DNA from: Candidatus Parcubacteria bacterium
Lineage (GTDB): Bacteria > Patescibacteriota > Patescibacteriia > Patescibacteriales > UBA12075
NCBI GenBank assembly: GCA_023142215.1
Contig: JAGLJW010000013.1
Coordinates: 1-35,560, forward strand
Length of the DNA stretch: 35,560 nucleotides
Direction: 5' to 3'
The translations under genes were made by a program, and so were the position numbers. Every line of letters starts with the position of its first letter. Position 1 is the stretch's first letter. The notes beneath the pieces were generated by a model. That model made no database searches and was not told the origin of the DNA. It saw nothing but the letters and a program-made list of their open reading frames with translations. This document shows positions 31,123 to 35,560 of this stretch, in pieces.

Positions 31123-32484
31123 ATGCCTAGACCGATGAAGGGGAAAGAAGATAACGTAATTATAAAAGTAAATAAAAAATATGCTCGTCTTAGAGGGATG
31201 AAAGATGTTTTATTTGATGAATATAAGTATTGGGATTTGGTAGAAAAGAAAATTACCAACTTAGCTAATGTCTATGGTTATAAAACAATTGAAACACCAG
31301 TACTTGAAAAATTGGCATTATACAAAAAAGCGACCGGTGAAGATACTGATATTGTTTCTAAAGAGATGTATACATTTTTAGACAAGAGTGGAGATAAGAT
31401 TGCTCTTAGACCAGAAGCAACTCCTAGTTTAGTAAGAGCCTATATTGATCATGGAATGTTTACTTTGCCTCAACCTGTTAAAATGTTTTGGATGGGACAA
31501 ATATTTAGACACGAAAAACCACAAGCTGGAAGATTAAGACAACACACTCAAGTTAATTTAGATATTTTTGGTGAAGAAAATCCATTTGCTGATATCCAAC
31601 TAATTTTGATTGCTTATAATTTTTTTAAAGAATTACAAATTAATGTTCAAGTTCAGATAAATAGTATTGGCTGTTCTGAATGCAGACAAAATTATATTAA
31701 AGATTTGGTTGAATTCTACAAAGAAAGAGGTAAACGTTCTAAACTTTGTGGTGATTGCAAAAAACGTTTTGTAAAAAATCCATTAAGACTTCTTGATTGT
31801 AAGGAGGAAGATTGTATTGAGGTGCGAGACGGAGCACCACAGATTGTTGATTTTTTATGTGATGGCTGTAGAGATCATTTAATTAAAGTTTTAGAATATT
31901 TAGATGAATTAGAAATTCCATATAATTTAAATCCATCTATGGTTCGTGGTTTAGATTACTACAACAGAACAGTGTTTGAATTTGTACCAGTAGAAGATGA
32001 GGCTGAAGAAAATGAAGATAATAAAAAGAAAATAATTTCTTTTGGAGGAGGCGGTCGTTACGATGGACTTGTTGAGCATATGGGAGGTCGTCCAACTTTT
32101 GCTTGTGGATTTGGAATTGGAGTTGAAAGAGTGGTAGCTAAAATAAAAGAAATGAATATTCCATTAAAAGAAGATAAAAGTAGTTTTGTTTTTTTAGCAC
32201 AACTTGGTGATCAAGCCAGAAGAGAAGCTTTCATTCTTTTTGAAGACTTAAGAAGATCGGGGTATGATATAAGACAGGCATTAACTAAAGATAGTCTAAA
32301 AGCACAATTAGAAGAAGCAAATAGAATAGGAGTAAGATATACTTTAATTCTAGGGCAAAAGGAAATAATTGATGGAACTATTATTATTAGAGATATGGAA
32401 TCAGGAAATCAAGAAGTGGTTGATATTAAGAAAGTTCAACAGGAATTGAGTAAAAGACTTGATGATGGTGAGAAGAAAGAGTAA
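31123..32484 (+). CDS. hisS: Histidyl-tRNA synthetase
   Basis: A 453-residue class II synthetase. Motif 2 is seen in FWMGQIFRHEKPQAGRLRQH; the histidine-specific loop is MVRGLDYYNRTVFEF and motif 3 is FACGFGIGVERV. The C-terminal anticodon-binding domain begins at about residue 355 (SSFVFLAQLGDQARREAF). An inserted domain carries four cysteine pairs (CSEC, CGDC, CKEEDC, CDGC), a pattern shared with many non-enterobacterial HisRS and possibly metal-binding. About 20 residues precede the usual LRGMKD start. Confidence 0.97.
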   Translation: MPRPMKGKEDNVIIKVNKKYARLRGMKDVLFDEYKYWDLVEKKITNLANVYGYKTIETPVLEKLALYKKATGEDTDIVSKEMYTFLDKSGDKIALRPEATPSLVRAYIDHGMFTLPQPVKMFWMGQIFRHEKPQAGRLRQHTQVNLDIFGEENPFADIQLILIAYNFFKELQINVQVQINSIGCSECRQNYIKDLVEFYKERGKRSKLCGDCKKRFVKNPLRLLDCKEEDCIEVRDGAPQIVDFLCDGCRDHLIKVLEYLDELEIPYNLNPSMVRGLDYYNRTVFEFVPVEDEAEENEDNKKKIISFGGGGRYDGLVEHMGGRPTFACGFGIGVERVVAKIKEMNIPLKEDKSSFVFLAQLGDQARREAFILFEDLRRSGYDIRQALTKDSLKAQLEEANRIGVRYTLILGQKEIIDGTIIIRDMESGNQEVVDIKKVQQELSKRLDDGEKKE

Positions 32485-32590
32485 GATGTTATTGGTAACA
32501 ATAAAGATTTAAGATTTAAGAATAAATTAAAAATTATTTAATAATAATATTCTTAAATCTAATTTTAAATTAATTATTAAAATAAACTAG

Positions 32591-32596
32591 AAAGGA
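32591..32596 (+). promoter_or_regulatory. Strong SD site of rpsU
   Basis: AAAGGA, followed by TGG, complements the usual anti-SD. It lies 10 bases before ATG 32607. It matters because it is exceptional in this window (see findings). Confidence 0.7.
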
Positions 32597-32606
32597 TGGT
32601 GTTGTT

Positions 32607-32843
32607 ATGGTAGAATTTAAAAGAAAACAGAGTGAAAATTTTGAAGGTTTTTTGCGAAGGTTTAATAGAACACTTATTAAAAGTAGAAAATTAGCACTTG
32701 TAAGAAGTAAGAAATTTTTAACCAAAAAGAAAAATAAATTAAAGCAAAAAGATCAGGCTTTAAAAACTATAGATTATAAAAAACGAGATGAATATTTGAT
32801 GAAAATCGGTAAGATTAAAGAAGACCCAAGAAGAAAATGGTAA
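32607..32843 (+). CDS. rpsU: 30S ribosomal protein S21 (bS21), gene with a strong SD site
   Basis: A 78-residue very basic protein. SENFEGFLRRFNRTLIKSRK and LALVRSKKFLTKKKNKLK match the bS21 pattern (acidic-aromatic start, RRF, then a basic helix). bS21 sits on the 30S platform next to the 3' end of 16S rRNA. Upstream, AAAGGA at 32591-32596 lies 10 bases before the ATG, whereas almost all other genes in the window have no SD. It has its own terminator at 32873-32900. The tail is about 10-15 residues longer than in E. coli. Confidence 0.85.
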   Translation: MVEFKRKQSENFEGFLRRFNRTLIKSRKLALVRSKKFLTKKKNKLKQKDQALKTIDYKKRDEYLMKIGKIKEDPRRKW

Positions 32844-32872
32844 ATTAATTTTGTAAAATTTAAAATAGTTTA

Positions 32873-32900
32873 ACAAAACAGACATTTTTGTCTGTTTTGT
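32873..32900 (+). terminator. Terminator after rpsU
   Basis: A perfect 11-bp stem ACAAAACAGAC (32873-32883) and GTCTGTTTTGT (32890-32900) with a 6-base loop. The T-rich 3' arm takes the role of the T run. Confidence 0.75.
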
Positions 32901-32917
32901 GCTATAGTATAATTAGA

Positions 32918-32980
32918 TTCGCCAGCTGGCGAATAGATTTAAGAATAAAGAATTAAGATTTGCCTCCGCCAGCTGGCGGA
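32918..32980. repeat. Two CGCCAGCTGGCG palindromes joined by a TTTAAGAATAAAG repeat
   Basis: TTCGCCAGCTGGCGAA at 32918-32933 and TCCGCCAGCTGGCGGA at 32965-32980, linked by TAGATTTAAGAATAAAGAAT. Both variants seen singly elsewhere (23518 and 16527) are combined here. Confidence 0.8.
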
Positions 32981-33060
32981 CGGCGAAAAGATTTAATAAT
33001 AAGATTTATATTGTTGTAATTTGTATTAGATTAATAATTTAGCAATATAATTGTATATTT

Positions 33061-33510
33061 ATGTTAATAAATCAAGTTATGGAGGATTTAAAAACTGCCA
33101 TGCGAGAAAAAAACAAGGAAGAATTAGGTTTACTTAGAATGCTTAGTGCGTCTTTTAAAAATAAAAAAATTGATTTAGGTAATAAAGATGAATTAACAGA
33201 AGAACAGGCCGAAGGAGTTGTTAAGAGTGAAGTTAAAAAAAGAAAAGACTCTATTAAAGCTTATGAAGAAGGCAATAGGGAAGATTTGGTTAAAATTGAG
33301 AAAGTAGAATTAGCTATTTTGGAAAAATATTTGCCAAAACAAATGAGTGATGAGGACTTAGAAGAAATTGTGAAAGATGTTATAAATAGCATGGGAAATG
33401 TGACTATGAAAGAATTTGGTAAGATTATGGGTCAAATTATGGGTAAAGTAAAAGGTTTGGCTGACGGCGATAGAGTAACTACAATGGTAAAAAAGATTTT
33501 GAATGGTTAA
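33061..33510 (+). CDS. YqeY/GatB-tail family protein
   Basis: A 149-residue protein matching YqeY: MEDLKTAMREKNKEELGLLR at the N-terminus, then VVKSEVKKRKDSIKAYEEGN and EKYLPKQMSDEDLEEIV. The C-terminal MGKVKGLADGDRVTTMVKKI resembles the GatB tail domain. The GatB tail binds tRNA; the free-standing protein has no settled role. A TATAAT at 33046-33051 lies only 9 bases before the ATG, with TTGTAT 19 bases further upstream, so the mRNA leader may be very short. Confidence 0.92.
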   Translation: MLINQVMEDLKTAMREKNKEELGLLRMLSASFKNKKIDLGNKDELTEEQAEGVVKSEVKKRKDSIKAYEEGNREDLVKIEKVELAILEKYLPKQMSDEDLEEIVKDVINSMGNVTMKEFGKIMGQIMGKVKGLADGDRVTTMVKKILNG

Positions 33511-33537
33511 TGTTCATAGGAATTTATGAATATTGAT

Positions 33538-33567
33538 TAAAGATGTCCTATTTAGGGCATCTTTTTT
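33538..33567 (+). terminator. Terminator after the yqeY-like gene
   Basis: The stem AAGATGTCCT/AGGGCATCTT (one G-T pair, 4-base loop) is followed by T6, a strong intrinsic terminator about 30 bases after the stop. Confidence 0.85.
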
Positions 33568-33571
33568 ATTT

Positions 33572-33695
33572 TGTCATTTCGAATCCCCCTTGCGGGGTGA
33601 GAAATCTCTTTAATATTAATTATAATATTAAGTATGCTTTGTTTGTACTATTCATATTGAAGAGATTTCTCACCCTAAAGGGATTCGAAATGACA
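33572..33695. repeat. REP-like inverted repeat, family with TGTCATTTCGAATCC arms
   Basis: The left arm (33572-33610) runs from TGTCATTTCGAATCCCCCTT to GAGAAATCTCTT. The right arm (33660-33695) is its inverse, from AAGAGATTTCTCACCC to ATTCGAAATGACA. An AT-rich loop of about 49 bases separates them. An open frame across it (33543-33818) is not considered a gene. The 33511-33977 gap also contains the DnaA-box-like sites and NrdR boxes. Confidence 0.85.
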
Positions 33696-33768
33696 AATGT
33701 AAACTATTACTTTATTAATCAACTGGACAATTCAATCTACAATTGTATTATTATATATGATCCAAATT

Positions 33769-33856
33769 TTATCCACAGAAATATAGAATTAAATTTAAAA
33801 AAATTGATTATTTATTGAATTTTAACTTTTTATACTGTGCATTTCTTTGTGGATTA
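33769..33856. promoter_or_regulatory. Pair of inverted DnaA-box-like sites
   Basis: TTATCCACA at 33769-33777 is a perfect consensus DnaA box. TGTGGATTA at 33848-33856 is an inverted copy with one mismatch. The 70 bases between are almost pure A/T. They lie upstream of nrdR-nrdD. This could be DnaA control of nucleotide synthesis genes or, less likely, a minor origin-like site. Confidence 0.4.
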
Positions 33857-33882
33857 ACTAAAATAAGCAGATTGTCAAGACC

Positions 33883-33941
33883 TTGTCTAACGCTATATCT
33901 TGTGGTATAGTTAAATTAACTACCACAAGATATAGTGTTAG
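33883..33941 (+). promoter_or_regulatory. Pair of NrdR boxes over the nrdR-nrdD promoter
   Basis: Two 16-bp boxes, ACGCTATATCTTGTGG (33890-33905) and CCACAAGATATAGTGT (33923-33938), match the NrdR box pattern ACAC-AT-rich-GTGT. They form a 21-bp inverted repeat with one mismatch (33887-33907 and 33921-33941). Their centres are 33 bp apart, about three helical turns. A promoter TTGTCT (33883-33888), a 17-base spacer and TATAGT (33906-33911) has box 1 inside its spacer, so NrdR binding would repress it. Confidence 0.75.
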
Positions 33942-33977
33942 TTAGTTTAAAGAAAAAAGTAATATTTATTAACTTTA

Positions 33978-34439
33978 ATGAAATGTCCAATATGTTATCA
34001 TCAAGATACAAAAGTGGTTGATTCGCGAGTAGCGGTTGATGGTTTTTCCATCAGGAGAAGGCGAGAATGTTTAAAATGTGGGTTTCGTTTTTCAACTTAT
34101 GAAGAAATTGAAATTTTAGATTTAACTGTTATTAAAAATGATGGCAGAAAAGAAAGTTATCAAAAAGATAAATTAATTAGAGGTTTAAAGAAATCACTTG
34201 AAAAAAGAAATGTAGCAGATGATAAATTTAAAAAATTAATAAATCAAATTGAGAGAGATTTGCAAGCAACTAGGAAAAGTGAGATAAAATCTGGAAGAAT
34301 AGGGGAGATAATAATGAAACATTTAAAAAAGTTGGATAAAGTTGCCTATATTAGATATGCCAGTGTTTATAAGCTGTTTGATGATTTAGAATCGTTCCAA
34401 GATGAATTAAATAATTTAATTAAAAAAAGAAGGAAATAG
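33978..34439 (+). CDS. nrdR: Transcriptional repressor NrdR
   Basis: A 153-residue NrdR of standard length. The zinc ribbon MKCPICYHQDTKVVDSR with CLKCGFRFSTYE supplies Cys3, Cys6, Cys31 and Cys34. An ATP-cone follows from about residue 48 (VIKNDGRKESYQKDKLIRGL) to 138 (VAYIRYASVYKLFDDL). NrdR senses ATP/dATP and represses ribonucleotide reductase genes. It is immediately upstream of nrdD and has two NrdR boxes in front, consistent with autoregulation. Confidence 0.97.
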   Translation: MKCPICYHQDTKVVDSRVAVDGFSIRRRRECLKCGFRFSTYEEIEILDLTVIKNDGRKESYQKDKLIRGLKKSLEKRNVADDKFKKLINQIERDLQATRKSEIKSGRIGEIIMKHLKKLDKVAYIRYASVYKLFDDLESFQDELNNLIKKRRK

Positions 34440-34454
34440 AATTTAATAAGAGAT

Positions 34455-35560
34455 ATGCCTACAATTACAAAGATTATTAAAAGATCAGGTGAAATTGCTG
34501 ATTTTGAACCAGAAAAAATTTCAAATGCTATTTACAAAACAACTATTGCAATCAATAGAAAGAACAAAGCTTTATCAGAAAAATTAACTGAAAAAGTTAT
34601 TGAAAAAATTAATGAAAAATTTCATGTTCGGAGTATCCCGGCTGTAGAAGAAGTACAGGACATTGTTGAACAAGTTATTATAAATGAAAATCATACTAAA
34701 ATTGCAAAAGCTTATATTATTTATAGAGATCAGCATAGACAACTTAGAAATATTCAGGATGATGGACAAAAATTAATGGAAGATTATTTGGCAAGATCTG
34801 ATTGGAGACTGAATGAAAATTCCAATATGAGTTTTTCGGTTCAAGGTTTAAATAATTATTTGGCTTCAAGTGTGTCTGCTAATTATTGGTTAAATAAATT
34901 ATATCCAGTTGAAATTAGAAATGCTCATGTGAATGGCGATTTTCATATTCATGATCTTGGGATGCTTGCTCCATACTGTTGTGGCTGGGATTTGAAAGAT
35001 TTATTAATGCGTGGTTTTGGCGGTGTTGGTGAGAAAATTCAATCTAAACCCGCAACACATTTTAGATCAGCTTTGGGCCAAATAGTAAATTTTTTATATA
35101 CATTGCAGGGCGAAGCAGCTGGAGCTCAAGCATTTGCAAATTTTGATACTTATTTATCTCCTTTTATTCGTTATGATAATTTAAGTTATAAAGAAGTTGC
35201 ACAAGCTTTGCAGGAGTTTATGTTTAATGTAAATGTACCAACTCGGGTTGGATTTCAAACACCATTTACAAATGTGACCATGGATGTTATACCAACTGGA
35301 GCTGTTGCAGAGGAGCATGTTATAATTGGTGGAGAAATAAAGTCAGAACAATACAAAGATTTTCAGAAAGAAATAGATATGTTTAATAAGGCTTTTGCGG
35401 AGGTGATGATTGAGGGTGATGCAACTGGGCGAGTGTTTTCTTTTCCAATTCCAACATATAATATAGATAAAAATTTTGATTGGGATAATGAAGCTTTAAA
35501 ACCAGTTTGGGAGATGACAGTAAAATATGGTATTCCTTATTTTTCAAATTTTATTAATTC
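34455..35560 (+). CDS. nrdD: Anaerobic (class III) ribonucleoside-triphosphate reductase NrdD, 3' end outside window
   Basis: Open from ATG 34455 to the window end, 368 codons seen. An N-terminal ATP-cone (TKIIKRSGEIADFEPEKISN) provides allosteric control by ATP/dATP. The catalytic domain has HIHDLGMLAPYCCGWDLKDL, followed by FANFDTYLSPFIRYD and FMFNVNVPTRVGFQTPFTN, which are NrdD signatures. The glycyl-radical loop and the C-terminal zinc site lie beyond the window. NrdD makes dNTPs using an oxygen-sensitive glycyl radical installed by NrdG. It begins 15 bases after nrdR. Confidence 0.96.
   Translation, partial: MPTITKIIKRSGEIADFEPEKISNAIYKTTIAINRKNKALSEKLTEKVIEKINEKFHVRSIPAVEEVQDIVEQVIINENHTKIAKAYIIYRDQHRQLRNIQDDGQKLMEDYLARSDWRLNENSNMSFSVQGLNNYLASSVSANYWLNKLYPVEIRNAHVNGDFHIHDLGMLAPYCCGWDLKDLLMRGFGGVGEKIQSKPATHFRSALGQIVNFLYTLQGEAAGAQAFANFDTYLSPFIRYDNLSYKEVAQALQEFMFNVNVPTRVGFQTPFTNVTMDVIPTGAVAEEHVIIGGEIKSEQYKDFQKEIDMFNKAFAEVMIEGDATGRVFSFPIPTYNIDKNFDWDNEALKPVWEMTVKYGIPYFSNFIN

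Noticed and set aside
33543..33818. Open frame of 91 codons on the plus strand
   Set aside because: It runs through a terminator, a REP-like element and a DnaA-box-like site, with no protein-like pattern.
33769..33856. Chromosomal replication origin
   Set aside because: Only two boxes, no dnaA or dnaN nearby and no further repeats; kept only as possible regulatory sites.

Overview
The window is a 35.6 kb piece of a very AT-rich, densely coded bacterial chromosome. The best fit is a Patescibacteria/CPR genome, probably on the Parcubacteria side. The main reason is the ribosomal-protein cluster at 15008-26501: it keeps the usual order from L3 to SecY, but no L30 gene (rpmD) lies between S5 and L15. 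Loss of uL30 is a published hallmark of CPR bacteria. Other pointers are an SMC of about 900 residues instead of about 1,190, single-copy housekeeping genes packed head to tail, and an oxygen-independent class III ribonucleotide reductase (NrdD), which suggests an anaerobic or fermentative life. The exact phylum cannot be fixed without rRNA. No tRNA, rRNA, CRISPR array, transposase or prophage gene was seen. Layout. (1) 1-7299, plus strand: an envelope/lipid cluster with the tail of a UbiB-family kinase, a family 2 glycosyltransferase, a patatin-like protein with an altered nucleophile elbow, an unusually long HlyD-type adaptor, a small cysteine-containing unknown protein and an RND exporter. 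The first three genes are tightly packed or overlapping. (2) 7391-9052, minus strand: a methyltransferase joined to a C-terminal alpha-helical, possibly toroid-like domain. (3) 9287-12770: smc and a small HExxH putative metallopeptidase. (4) 12821-14676: an accessory islet with a free-standing 64-residue membrane protein that has its own promoter, Shine-Dalgarno (SD) site and terminator, a REP-like inverted repeat, a possible small RNA, and a Fic AMP-transferase gene behind a regularly phased CGTGAA/TTCACG array. (5) 14712-26563: promoter, structured leader, nineteen ribosomal-protein genes and secY, closed by a bidirectional terminator. The intergenic gaps are 12-161 bp and many hold short repeat arrays of several families. 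(6) 26585-30401, minus strand: pth, der and an LCP-family gene. (7) 30510-33510, plus strand: lepB, hisS, rpsU and a yqeY-like gene. (8) 33511-35560: a repeat-rich regulatory gap with DnaA-box-like sites and a pair of NrdR boxes, then nrdR and the 5' part of nrdD. Across the window nearly every start codon is preceded by an A/T-rich stretch without an SD sequence. The two clear exceptions are rpsU (bS21) and the small membrane-protein gene. A strong SD on rpsU in an otherwise SD-poor gene set recalls the bS21 autoregulation described in Flavobacterium and is the most interesting regulatory hint here. Other leads are the hinge-less SMC, the methyltransferase fusion, the 51-bp-phased fic operators, and dispersed repeats that run into coding sequence (end of rplC, linker of der).
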